From positions 62,001 through 126,000 of the forward strand of contig NZ_JBBAYJ010000006.1 of the NCBI RefSeq assembly GCF_037153975.1: a stretch of DNA of 64,000 nucleotides, given 5' to 3'. The position numbers and the translations under genes were made by a program. The notes beneath the pieces were generated by a model, which did no database searches, had not been told where the DNA came from, and was given only the letters and a program-made list of their open reading frames with translations. How positions within the stretch are numbered: position 1 is the first letter of the stretch; each line of letters opens with the position of its first letter. Shown piece by piece: positions 44,722-52,780 of this stretch. This stretch comes from Aquipuribacter sp. SD81. Its GTDB lineage: Bacteria; Actinomycetota; Actinomycetes; Actinomycetales; JBBAYJ01.

Positions 44722-45338
44722 GCGAGGGCCCGGAGCCGTCCGACGACTCCGTCGCCCCCGACCCGGCCACCGACCGGCGCAACGTCGTCGACCGGTACCG
44801 CGGCTGGAGCGTCGAGGCGATCCGCGCGGACCTCGCCGCACGGTCGCACCCGTTCCACGTCGCCGTGGAGAACCTCGCGCACGACTTCAACATCGGCTCG
44901 GTCGTCCGCAGCGCCAACGCCTTCGGCGCCAGGGCCGTGCACGTCGTCGGCCGGCGGCGCTGGAACCGGCGCGGGGCGATGGTCACCGACCGCTACCTCG
45001 ACGTGCGCCACCAGCCCGACGCCGCCGCGCTGCACGGGTGGGCGCGCGCGCACGGCCTGCCCGTCGTCGGCGTCGACAACGTCCCCGGCGCTGTGCCGCT
45101 GGAGACCGATGAGCTACCGCGGGAGTGCGTCCTGCTGTTCGGCGCGGAGGGCCCGGGCCTGTCCGCGGAGGCGCTGGCCGGCTGCGACCGCGTCGTCGAG
45201 GTGAGCCAGTTCGGCTCCACGCGCTCGGTCAACGTCGGCGCGGCCGCAGCCGTCGTCATGCACGCCTGGGTCCGCCGCTGGGTCTTCGACCAGCAGGTGC
45301 AGGGCCCGTCGCTGCGCCGTGACCCGGATGAGGCCTAG
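44718..45338 (+). CDS. TrmH/SpoU family RNA 2'-O-methyltransferase
   Basis: 206 aa SPOUT methyltransferase. Motif 1 ENLAHDFNIGSVVRSANAFGA, motif 2 VLLFGAEGPGLSAEAL, motif 3 QFGSTRSVNVGAAAAVVMHAWV, which together form the trefoil-knot SAM site. Targets tRNA or rRNA ribose; the exact nucleotide cannot be told from sequence. GTG start overlaps pyrE (GTGA). Its stop overlaps that of the convergent lipoprotein gene by 4 nt. Confidence 0.92.
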   Translation: MSEGPEPSDDSVAPDPATDRRNVVDRYRGWSVEAIRADLAARSHPFHVAVENLAHDFNIGSVVRSANAFGARAVHVVGRRRWNRRGAMVTDRYLDVRHQPDAAALHGWARAHGLPVVGVDNVPGAVPLETDELPRECVLLFGAEGPGLSAEALAGCDRVVEVSQFGSTRSVNVGAAAAVVMHAWVRRWVFDQQVQGPSLRRDPDEA

Positions 45339-45805
45339 GGCGAGCCCACGACGAAGACGCCGTCGACGACCTGCCCCTCGACGGAGGTCGGCTCCTCGGA
45401 CCACTGCACCTCCCCCTCCTGCTGCAGGCCGTCCGGCGCGGCCGCGCCCCGCAGGTCGAGCGGCACCGAGGCGCCCCCGCACTGCGGCGGGAAGGACTCC
45501 GCGAGCGCCTCGCACAGCCGGGGACCGGTGCCGTCGTCGAGCCAGAAGCCGCTCATGACGAAGGGCCCGTCGATCGGCGTCGCGGCCACGTCGGCGACGG
45601 CGACGCTGCCGTCGGGCAGCGACTCGACGCCGCCGGTGCCGGTGGGGATGTCGGCGCACACGGTCGCGCCCGACAGGCACGCGCCGCCGGCGCCGCCGGT
45701 CGCGGGGACCTCGTCCTCAGCCGTGCCGCACGCCGTGAGGAGCAGCGGGACCAGGAGCAGGGGAGCGCCCAGGCGCGCGCGGCCGGGCGGGCGGGTCGGT
45801 GTCAT
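45335..45805 (-). CDS. Hypothetical lipoprotein
   Basis: 156 aa. Lipoprotein signal (LGAPLLLVPLLLTAC, Cys ~25). The mature part has four further cysteines (GGACLSGATVCADI, RLCEALAESFPPQC) that may form two disulfides, and a beta-rich C-terminus ending VEGQVVDGVFVVGSP. The family is not recognised; the layout resembles small actinobacterial exported OB-fold-like lipoproteins. ATG 45805 lies inside the 3' end of the Blh-type gene (89-nt same-strand overlap), so one of the two ends may be mis-set or the genes are tightly coupled. Confidence 0.72.
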   Translation of the reverse strand: MTPTRPPGRARLGAPLLLVPLLLTACGTAEDEVPATGGAGGACLSGATVCADIPTGTGGVESLPDGSVAVADVAATPIDGPFVMSGFWLDDGTGPRLCEALAESFPPQCGGASVPLDLRGAAAPDGLQQEGEVQWSEEPTSVEGQVVDGVFVVGSP

Positions 45806-46880
45806 GGCCGTTGGACGCGCCGGACGGGCCCGACGGTTCCCTCGCCGTCGCACGGCGGCCGGCGTGCGCCTCGAGCCACGCCACGGCGACCGCGTGCGGC
45901 ACCGTGAGGGCCCACACGACCGCGAGCAGCCCGCCGAGCGCGCTCGCGCCGGTGGACCGCAGCAGCACGGCGACGGCCAGCACGCCGGCGGTGGCGGGCA
46001 GCCCGAGCCGGGCCGAGACGAGCACCTCGCGCACCGGCCGGCCCTCGCAGCCGGGCCGGGGCGCGCCCGTCGGCCCGCGGAGCAGCTGCGCGAGGCGGGC
46101 CTGGTGGCGCAGCGAGTGCCAGGCCGCGAAGAACGCCCCGAAGGCGAGCAGCGGGTGCGCGAGCACGGCGAGGGCGAGGAGCGCGGCCACCTCCGCGCCG
46201 ACGACACCCGCGGCCCGGTCGCCGCGCAGGCGGGCCACCGCGCACGCCGCCAGCGCCGCCACCGCGACGGCGGTGAGGCCGAGGGCCAGTGCCGGCAGCG
46301 GCCGCAGCACGGGGTCGAGGCGCCCGTCCACCGCGCCGAGGGCCGCGCCCGCCTCGGGCGAGGCCAGCGGCAGGACGACGACGACCGACCCGCCGACCGA
46401 CGCGGCCCACGCGCGCGGGTCGCGCCACGACCGCGCGAGCCCCCGCTCGACCGCGACACCCGCCTCGCCGGCCGCGAAGTGCACGACGCTCAGGGCGAGG
46501 AAGAGCGCGAAGCCGACCCGGGGCGCGGCGAGGTATCCCGCCAGCGCCACGAGGGCGAGCGCGACGTAGGGCACGACGAAGGAGGCCCGCGGGCCCGCCA
46601 GCGGCCCCCGCCGCCGCGTGCCACCCGGCCTCGTGCCGAGCAGCACGAGGTGGTCCAGCGCCCCGTGGGGCACGCCGGCCGCGAGCAGCACGAGCGTGAC
46701 CATCGCCGCGAGCGTCGTCCTCGCCGGTTCCCCGAGCGGGGCGGTCGCGAGCGACAGCAGCACCGCCGCCGCCGCGGCGACGAGGCCGACCCTCGTCACC
46801 CGGGAGTCGGCGACGAGCGGCGGTCCGGGTCCCACCCGGCCAGCCTCCGGCGGCGGGCCGGACGGGTCAAAACCCCGCAT
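45717..46880 (-). CDS. blh: Brp/Blh family beta-carotene 15,15'-dioxygenase
   Basis: 387 aa membrane protein with 8-9 helices. Histidines expected to bind catalytic iron lie in AAGVPHGALDHLVLLG, SVVHFAAGE, FFAAWHSLRHQARL and ALTVPHAVAVAWLE, matching the bacterial Brp/Blh enzymes that cleave beta-carotene to retinal. Retinal usually serves a microbial rhodopsin; neither a rhodopsin nor carotenoid genes occur in the window. ATG 46880, 19 nt downstream of manA on the same strand. The C-terminal ~30 residues overlap the lipoprotein start and are Pro/Arg-rich, not conserved-looking. Confidence 0.82.
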   Translation of the reverse strand: MRGFDPSGPPPEAGRVGPGPPLVADSRVTRVGLVAAAAAVLLSLATAPLGEPARTTLAAMVTLVLLAAGVPHGALDHLVLLGTRPGGTRRRGPLAGPRASFVVPYVALALVALAGYLAAPRVGFALFLALSVVHFAAGEAGVAVERGLARSWRDPRAWAASVGGSVVVVLPLASPEAGAALGAVDGRLDPVLRPLPALALGLTAVAVAALAACAVARLRGDRAAGVVGAEVAALLALAVLAHPLLAFGAFFAAWHSLRHQARLAQLLRGPTGAPRPGCEGRPVREVLVSARLGLPATAGVLAVAVLLRSTGASALGGLLAVVWALTVPHAVAVAWLEAHAGRRATAREPSGPSGASNGHDTDPPARPRAPGRSPAPGPAAPHGVRHG

Positions 46881-46898
46881 TCCCCGCCCGGAGGCGCG

Positions 46899-47879
46899 TC
46901 AGAGGACGTCGACCTCGAGGTAGGTCGTGCCGCGCGCGGCGTCGAGGGTGCCGCCCCACGCCGCGGGCAGCAGCACGACCCCGCCCGGCCCGAGCGGTGC
47001 CGGCAGCAGCCCGTGGCCCAGGGCGCCGGTGACGACGACGACGACCCGCGGGTGCAGCCGCTGCGGCTGGTGCACGCGACCGCCGAGGGGGGCGGTGTGC
47101 CGCGCGATGCGGTAGGCGTCGGTGTCCACCAGCAGCCCGTCACCGGCCGGCGCCGCGGCGGGCGGGTCGAGGTTGAGGTCCCACGCGGCGCGCAGGCACG
47201 TCATGGCCTCGTGCACGTGGGTCTCGCGCGGGGCGCGTCCCAGCTCCTCGGTCCAGTCGTACAGCCGGTACGTCGTGTCGCTCGGGGTCTGCGGCTCGGC
47301 GACGACCACGCCCCCGCCGAGGGCGTGCACGAGGCCGGCCGGCACGTGGTGGACGGCGCCGACCCGTGCGGGGACGCGGCGCAGCAGCGGCGGCAGGGCC
47401 GGGGTCCCGAGCGCGGCCTCGACCTGCTCCGGCGTGGTCCCGGGCACGAGGCCGAGCATGAGCTCCGCGCCCGGGTCCGCGGCCACGACGACCCACGACT
47501 CCGTCTTGAGCCGGGCGCCCGGCAGGTCGGCGAGGACGGACGGCGTCGGGTGCACCTGCACCGACAGCGGCTCGCGGGCGTCGAGGTGCTTGAACAGCAG
47601 CGGGAACCGGTCGTCCTCGGTCGCGCGGGTGCGGCCCAGGACCGCCTCACGGTGCTCCCGGACGAGCTCGGTGAGCGTGAGGTCCTCGTAGGGCCCGTGC
47701 GCGACGCGGCTGACCGGCGACGGCTGCGACGTCGCGGACCCGTCGAGGTCGACGACGTCCCACGACTCGCCCACGGCCGCGTCCGGCGGCAGGTCACGAC
47801 CGAGGTCACCGAGCCGCCGGCCGCCCCACGGCTTCTCGACGAGCACGGGGGTCAGCAGCAGGGGTGCGAGGTGCTCCAC
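46899..47879 (-). CDS. manA: Mannose-6-phosphate isomerase, class I
   Basis: 326 aa cupin metalloenzyme interconverting mannose 6-phosphate and fructose 6-phosphate. VEKPWGGRRLGDLG and GESWDVVDLDGS near the N-terminus; zinc ligands in LSVQVHPTP (Gln/His), LKTESWVVVAA (Glu) and AVHHVPAGLVHALGGG (His); then QTPSDTTYRLYDW. The C-terminal cupin strand contains LLPAAWGG. GTG 47879. Shorter than E. coli ManA but typical for actinobacterial forms. May lead to GDP-mannose for glycans. Cotranscription with the Blh-type gene is probable (18-nt gap). Confidence 0.92.
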   Translation of the reverse strand: MEHLAPLLLTPVLVEKPWGGRRLGDLGRDLPPDAAVGESWDVVDLDGSATSQPSPVSRVAHGPYEDLTLTELVREHREAVLGRTRATEDDRFPLLFKHLDAREPLSVQVHPTPSVLADLPGARLKTESWVVVAADPGAELMLGLVPGTTPEQVEAALGTPALPPLLRRVPARVGAVHHVPAGLVHALGGGVVVAEPQTPSDTTYRLYDWTEELGRAPRETHVHEAMTCLRAAWDLNLDPPAAAPAGDGLLVDTDAYRIARHTAPLGGRVHQPQRLHPRVVVVVTGALGHGLLPAPLGPGGVVLLPAAWGGTLDAARGTTYLEVDVL

Positions 47880-47908
47880 GGGGCCAGCCTGTCAGCCGGC
47901 GGGCCGGC

Positions 47909-48853
47909 TCAGCGCCACACGGTGCGACGGCCGCGCTGCGCCGGTGGCCGGCTGGTGGCCCACACCCGGCGCCAGCGGGCGACGTCGGGCCCGCTCGTGG
48001 GCGCGGAGCCGCCGGTGGCCGCCCGTCGCCTGGCGTCGAACCACGACGCGGAGTCCTCGTCGACGAGCGCGGCCATCGCCGCCTCGATCCGCTTCGCGAG
48101 CTCGCGCGGTCCCTCGCCCTCGCGCGGCAGCAGCGGCTCGCCGTAGCGGATGCTCACGGGCGGGCGGCCCGGGCTCGGCCAGCCCTGCTCGTGCGGCATG
48201 GCGTTGAACGTGCCGCGCAGCGCGAGCGGCACGACGGGCACCTGCGCGCTGGAGGCCATGAAGGCCGCGCCGAGCTTGAACGGCTGCGTCCACCCGTCGC
48301 GGGAGCGGGTGCCCTCGGGGTACACGACGACCGACCAGCCGTCGCGCAGCAGGTAGCCCGGCGTGTTCGACAGCGAGCCACCGCGGCGCTCGATCGGGAA
48401 CGTGTTGAACAGCAGGGCGGAGCCGGCCGCGCGCCACCACGTGTCGAAGAAGTAGTCGGCGGCCGCGGCGACCGCGGTGCGCCGGCGCCAGCGCGGGGGC
48501 AGCGTGTTGAGGATGAGGGGCGTGTCGACGTGGCTGGAGTGGTTCGCCACGAACACGACCGGCCCCTCGACGCGGTCGAGCACGTCGAGGCCGTGGGCAC
48601 GGACGCTCACCTGCGAGCGGAGCAGGCCGTTCATGCCGACGCCGAGCGCGACCTCGCGGACCGCGCGCGCGAGCGGCCCGCGCGCCCAGCGTGTCGGGAA
48701 CACGCGTGTGGAGCGCGCGGGCACGTACGGCTCGGCCGAGCGCGGCACGAGGGCCCGGCGGCCGACGCCCCAGCGCCAGCCGCGCGCGACGGTGCGGACG
48801 TCGTGGTAGCCGTCGCGAACGAAGCGCCACGGCGTCATGGCCGGACGGCTCAC
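47909..48853 (-). CDS. plsC: 1-acyl-glycerol-3-phosphate acyltransferase (PlsC family)
   Basis: About 314 aa from GTG 48853, which overlaps the LarA-like stop as GTGA; ATG 48838 is an alternative. Acyltransferase motif I VANHSSHVDTPLI (HX4D), motif II around NTFPIERRGG, motif III VVVYPEGTRSRDGW and motif IV PVVPLALRGT. An Arg/Trp-rich N-terminus (GWRWGVGRRAL) suggests membrane-surface contact. Acylates lysophosphatidate or a related acceptor. Paired with the LarA-like gene, which has no obvious functional link. Confidence 0.88.
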   Translation of the reverse strand: MSRPAMTPWRFVRDGYHDVRTVARGWRWGVGRRALVPRSAEPYVPARSTRVFPTRWARGPLARAVREVALGVGMNGLLRSQVSVRAHGLDVLDRVEGPVVFVANHSSHVDTPLILNTLPPRWRRRTAVAAAADYFFDTWWRAAGSALLFNTFPIERRGGSLSNTPGYLLRDGWSVVVYPEGTRSRDGWTQPFKLGAAFMASSAQVPVVPLALRGTFNAMPHEQGWPSPGRPPVSIRYGEPLLPREGEGPRELAKRIEAAMAALVDEDSASWFDARRRAATGGSAPTSGPDVARWRRVWATSRPPAQRGRRTVWR

Positions 48854-50520
48854 GCCGACGCGCCCGAGGCGCCGCCCGCCGTGCCACCCACCGTGGAGCC
48901 CACCGTGCCGCCCGCCGCCGCGAGGTCGGGGACGCTCACGTCGGCGACGAGGTGCGGCGGGTTGTGCAGGTACGTGATCGACGGGTCGGGCCCGACCGTG
49001 TCGGACACCATCTCGAGGGCGTCCTGCAGCGTGGAGGCGGCGCGGAAGCCCATGCGCGCGCACGCCTTCCGGTCGCCGCCGACCCACACGACGTTGCGGC
49101 CGCCGCCGAGGTGGTCGAGCGCGTGGGCGATCCAGTACCACATGTAGAACGGGTGGACGCCGTGGTAGGCGTGGCTCGTCCGGTACAGGTGCACGTACCA
49201 GGGGTCGGTGGCGTACCGCTCCTCGAACTGCTTCTCGATGACGGCCGGCTCCGTGGAGGTCGAGAGGACCTCCTCGAAGAAGTCGACGTAGCTCGGGTGG
49301 TGCAGCTGGTGGAACTCCGGCTCGACCGGGTGGTAGAGGATCACCGCTCCGCCGGGACGGACCACGGGCGCGCCCCGGTAGGAGTTGAAGTAGTAGCCGA
49401 GCCCCATGCACGCGGCGAGGACCGGGTTCATCACGGAGTCGACGTTGTAGGGCCCGACGAACGGCACCCCGAGGACCATGACGTCGCTCTGCCCCTGCAC
49501 CGGGACGAGCTGCTGGCGGTGCACGGCGGCGATCGTCGCCTCGTGGACGGCCTCGACCTCGCCCGCGCGCACGCCCGTGAGGCCGTACTCGGAGCGGATG
49601 CCGTGGAACGCGCGGTGGCGCAGCCGCTTCGGCGCGACGGCGAGCCCGCGCCGGACCCCGACGAAGCGGGCCTGGTCGGCGATGTTCCACTCCCACTCGC
49701 GCTTCTGCAGGAACGAGTACGCGTCGGGGAAGATCGTGTTGTTGAGAGTCGTCTCGATCTGGAACACCTTGACGTGCTCCGCGACGACCGTGCCCATGCG
49801 CCACGCGCTCGAGTGCAGGGCCGACTTCTTGTGGTCCATGAACGAGCGGCTCTGGACCATGGTGTGGCTGTTGTGGTGGTGCCGCAGGCTCGAGTACGGC
49901 GCGAGCCCGATGGCGACGGACTTGTGCCCGCCGTCCATCGCCACGAGGTTGACGTTGACGTAGACGAGCAGGTCGGACTCCGCCGACCGCTTGTGGAGGT
50001 CGACGGACTCCCCGTGCCGGGTCTCCCCGAGGTGGGTGATGTTGTCCTTGTCCTCGGCGTCGAAGTTGTACAGCGCCCCCTGCGGGAAGAAGCTGCGGAA
50101 CACCCGCTCGCCCACGATGTGCTTGAGCTCGTCGGCGGTCAGCCGGCGGTGCAGGGCGTTGGCGCTCACCAGCTCGACGTCGTCGACACCGGCCTGCGCG
50201 GCGAGCTCGAGGACGGCCTCGATGATCCGCTGGCGGATGTCGGGGGAGCGCATCGGCGGCAGCGGGATGGAGATGTCGTCGAAGGCGATCGTCAGCCGCA
50301 TGCCCGCCCGGAGCAGGGCCGGCAGCGGCTCGCTCTCGAGGGGGTGGTGCAGGGCCTCCTGGATGGCGGCGTCGACGTCCGGGACCGCGGGCAGGCTCTC
50401 CGGCGGGTACACGACGCGCGTACCGCGCGGGAAGCGCTCGAGCCGGAACCCCTCGCCCTCGTGGACCACGAGCGGCGGGGTCCGGTCGTCGACCTCGAGC
50501 ACGAATCCGGGACGGGTCAT
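48850..50520 (-). CDS. LarA-like (nickel-pincer racemase family, DUF2088) protein
   Basis: 556 aa, longer than the ~425 aa of LarA lactate racemase. The N-terminal domain carries the family pattern IAFDDISIPLPPMRSPDIRQ, ELVSANALHRRLTADELKHIVG and GETRHGESVDLH. The segment VAMDGGHKSVAIG has a Lys where LarA binds the nickel-pincer nucleotide, and HHHNSHTM follows. A His-rich C-terminal half (HQLHHPSYVDFF, HLYRTSHAYHGVHPFYMWYWI) and a Gly/Ala tail are extra. No larB, larC or larE is nearby, so the cofactor would have to be made elsewhere. Likely a hydroxyacid racemase/epimerase; substrate unknown. ATG 50520, possibly leaderless. Confidence 0.75.
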   Translation of the reverse strand: MTRPGFVLEVDDRTPPLVVHEGEGFRLERFPRGTRVVYPPESLPAVPDVDAAIQEALHHPLESEPLPALLRAGMRLTIAFDDISIPLPPMRSPDIRQRIIEAVLELAAQAGVDDVELVSANALHRRLTADELKHIVGERVFRSFFPQGALYNFDAEDKDNITHLGETRHGESVDLHKRSAESDLLVYVNVNLVAMDGGHKSVAIGLAPYSSLRHHHNSHTMVQSRSFMDHKKSALHSSAWRMGTVVAEHVKVFQIETTLNNTIFPDAYSFLQKREWEWNIADQARFVGVRRGLAVAPKRLRHRAFHGIRSEYGLTGVRAGEVEAVHEATIAAVHRQQLVPVQGQSDVMVLGVPFVGPYNVDSVMNPVLAACMGLGYYFNSYRGAPVVRPGGAVILYHPVEPEFHQLHHPSYVDFFEEVLSTSTEPAVIEKQFEERYATDPWYVHLYRTSHAYHGVHPFYMWYWIAHALDHLGGGRNVVWVGGDRKACARMGFRAASTLQDALEMVSDTVGPDPSITYLHNPPHLVADVSVPDLAAAGGTVGSTVGGTAGGASGASA

Positions 50521-50587
50521 GCGGGGTATCCAACCATCGTCCACAGATGTGCCGGCACGCCCCGGGGGCCTGGGCCGTGCACGCACG

Positions 50588-51535
50588 ATGGGGCGCGTGG
50601 AGACCGGGCCCTACGACGACCCAGACGACCGGGACGGCGACCCGGACGACGCGCGGGACGACGACTGGGGCCCGGACGTCGCCGCGCTGCACCGGCTCCG
50701 CCAGCGTGCCGACCGCCTCCTGTCGCGGGTGCCCCGGGCGACGCTCAGCCACTGGACCGCCGCCGCGCTGCACGGGCTGCCGGTGCCGCTCCGGTCGCTC
50801 GACGTCGTCCACGTGACGGTCACGCACGGCAGCAACGCGCCGGCACGACGCGGCGTCGTCGCGCACCGCTCCCGGCTGGTGGAGCGGAGCGACCTCCGTG
50901 CCGCCGCCCCCGGACCGGCCGGCCTCATCGCCCCACCCGTCGTCCTGCCCGTCGCCCTGCCCGTCACCCCGGTCGCGCGCACCTGGCTCGACCTCGCGGG
51001 GGACGGCGCGACCCCTGTGGAGCTGCTCGTCGTGGCGGACGCGGCGTGGCGGGCGGGCCTCGTGGAGCCGGAGCACCTGTCCGACGGGCTCGCCCACCGG
51101 CGACGGGGCCGCGGGGCGGTGGCGGCCCGCTGGGCGCTGGAGCGCGTCGACCGCCGCTCGTGGGGCGTCGACGAGAGCCGCCTGCGCGCCGTCCTGCTGA
51201 GGGCCGGGCTGCGGCCGACCGCCGTCGGCTACGAGGTGGAGCACGACGACGGCACCGTCCTCGCCCGGTTCGGCCTGGCGTGGCCCGCGTGGCGCGTCGG
51301 GGTGCGGCTCGTGCGGTTCCCGCTCGTGCGGCAGTGGGCGCACCAGGTGCTGCACGACAACGTGCTCCGCTTCGGCGGCCTCGCCGGCTGGCAGATCGTC
51401 GACGTCCCCGACGTCGTGCTCAACCGGCGCGGCGACATCGTCCGCAGCGTCGGCGCGGCGGTCCGGCGTGGGCGGGCGCTCACGGCGCTGGAGCAGGGGG
51501 AGGGGGTCCGGGCGCTCTGGACGCGGGCTGGCTGA
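50588..51535 (+). CDS. Hypothetical AbiEi-like/DUF559-like protein
   Basis: 315 aa from ATG 50588, divergent from the LarA-like gene. An acidic N-terminus (DDPDDRDGDPDDARDDD) is followed by a winged-helix-like RVPRATLSHWTAAALHGLPVP segment as in AbiEi-type antitoxin-like proteins. The C-terminal half (VGYEVEHDDGTVLARFGLAWPAWRVGV ... QIVDVPDVVLNRRGDIVRSV) resembles the Vsr/DUF559 nuclease fold, but the usual catalytic Asp-Glu pattern is not clearly kept. Such solitary proteins are common in actinobacteria; a toxin partner is not present. The last ~13 codons lie in the left arm of a long palindrome. Confidence 0.65.
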   Translation: MGRVETGPYDDPDDRDGDPDDARDDDWGPDVAALHRLRQRADRLLSRVPRATLSHWTAAALHGLPVPLRSLDVVHVTVTHGSNAPARRGVVAHRSRLVERSDLRAAAPGPAGLIAPPVVLPVALPVTPVARTWLDLAGDGATPVELLVVADAAWRAGLVEPEHLSDGLAHRRRGRGAVAARWALERVDRRSWGVDESRLRAVLLRAGLRPTAVGYEVEHDDGTVLARFGLAWPAWRVGVRLVRFPLVRQWAHQVLHDNVLRFGGLAGWQIVDVPDVVLNRRGDIVRSVGAAVRRGRALTALEQGEGVRALWTRAG

Positions 51536-51673
51536 GCGGGTGCGACACGCCGGTCGGGGCCGCGGGGAGCCAGCACTCGTCGCGACCGGACGAGAGCTGG
51601 CTCCTGGGCGGTCTCGTCGGCGTGTCGACGGGCGGGACCCAGCCCGCGTCATGAGCGCGCGCACCCCCCTCCC
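51498..51673. repeat. Long imperfect inverted repeat (~175 bp hairpin)
   Basis: Left arm 51498-51584, right arm 51586-51673. Paired blocks include GACGCGGGCTGG with CCAGCCCGCGTC, CGACACGCCG with CGGCGTGTCG, and GAGCCAGCACTCGTC with GACGAGAGCTGGCTC (14/15), plus GGGAGGGGGT with ACCCCCCTCCC at the outer ends. It spans the end of the hypothetical gene and most of the 294-nt gap before mobA. The rest of the gap holds two copies of GGCGCGGTCGCCGAC and a purine-rich run. It could be a MITE-like element, a strong terminator or a structured RNA. Confidence 0.75.
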
Positions 51674-51829
51674 GGTTCCTCCGGGCGCGGGGGCGCGGTC
51701 GCCGACGGTGCGGCCGGTCCGTGGGCGCGGTCGCCGACCGTGCGGAGGGAGGGGGCGGGAGGGAGGGGACGGGAGGCAGGGGGAAGCGAGGGCGCACGAC
51801 GGTGGGCGGACTGCGGACAGACTGAGGAC

Positions 51830-52780
51830 GTGGACGGCATCGTGCTCGCGGGCGGCGCGTCGCGCCGGATGGGCGGCGCCGACAAGACAGCGCTCCGGGT
51901 CGGGGGTCGCGCCCTGCTCGACCGGGCCGTCGCCGCACTGGCCGCGGGTGGCGCCGACCGCGTGGTGGTGGTCGGGCCGCGACCGCCCGCCACGGCACCG
52001 CCGGGGGTCGAGGTCGTGCTCACGAGGGAGGACCCGGCCGGCAGCGGCCCGGTGGCCGGGCTGGCCGCGGGCCTGGCGCTCACGACCGCCCCCGAGGTCG
52101 TCGTGCTGGCCGCGGACCTGCCGCGGGTCGACGGGGCGGCGGTGCGCGCGCTGCACGCCCAGCTCGTGGCCGCAGCGGCCGACGCCGAGGCGGTGGGCCG
52201 CCCTGCCGGACCGGCGCGCGCGTGGGACGCCGTGGTCCCGGTCGACGGCGACGGGCGGGCGCAGTGGCTGCTCGCCGCCTACCGCGCGGGTGCGCTGCGC
52301 GCGGCTGTGGCCGCGGCGCTCCGCGAGCGGCCCGTCGTGCGCGGGGCGCGCGGGGCGGCGCCGCGGGGCCCGGGCCTGAAGGCCGTGGCGGCCCGGCTGA
52401 CGTGGACGGCCGCGACGGGCGCCGCGCTGTCGGGCAGGCTGGCGGACGTGGACACCCCCGAACAGCTGAGCCGCGCGCACCTCGACGCCTGGACGGTCGG
52501 CCTCGCCGCGCGGTGGGGCCTGGAGCCCCAGCTCACCGACCTGCTCGACGACCCGGAGCGGCTCGTGGCCGAGGTGCTCGACGTCGCCAAGGACGCCGCG
52601 CACACCGTCGCGCGGCCGGCGGCGCCGCTCACGACGTTCCTGCTCGGGGTCGCGCTCGCGGCCCGCGGCGCCGGGAGCGACGCGCCCCGTTCCGGCGACC
52701 TCGCGGCGCTGCGCGCGGAGCTGGAGGAGGCCCTCGGCGAGCACCGCGACGCCCGGGGTGACGCCGACCCCGGTCGGTGA
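51830..52780 (+). CDS. mobA: MobA nucleotidyltransferase fused to a C-terminal DUF6457-like domain
   Basis: 316 aa. N-terminal nucleotidyltransferase (~1-195): IVLAGGASRRMGGADKTAL (GTP site), VVVVGPRPP, EDPAGSGPVAGLAAGL and VVLAADLPRVDG, as in MobA, which attaches GMP to molybdopterin. The C-terminal ~100 residues (LDAWTVGLAARWGLEPQLTD ... FLLGVALAARG) look like the small helical DUF6457 domain found in actinobacterial proteins of this type. GTG 51830 with GAGGA just upstream. Stop overlaps moeA by GTGA. Molybdenum cofactor is needed by the nitrate reductase at the right edge. Confidence 0.85.
   Translation: MDGIVLAGGASRRMGGADKTALRVGGRALLDRAVAALAAGGADRVVVVGPRPPATAPPGVEVVLTREDPAGSGPVAGLAAGLALTTAPEVVVLAADLPRVDGAAVRALHAQLVAAAADAEAVGRPAGPARAWDAVVPVDGDGRAQWLLAAYRAGALRAAVAAALRERPVVRGARGAAPRGPGLKAVAARLTWTAATGAALSGRLADVDTPEQLSRAHLDAWTVGLAARWGLEPQLTDLLDDPERLVAEVLDVAKDAAHTVARPAAPLTTFLLGVALAARGAGSDAPRSGDLAALRAELEEALGEHRDARGDADPGR

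Noticed and set aside
50588-51535. Type IV toxin-antitoxin locus
   Set aside because: The protein is AbiEi-like at the N-terminus, but no AbiEii-type nucleotidyltransferase toxin is encoded next to it.
47909-52744. 1611-codon minus-strand open frame
   Set aside because: Only its last ~310 codons (the PlsC-like protein) are real; the rest overlaps the LarA-like, hypothetical and mobA genes in other frames.
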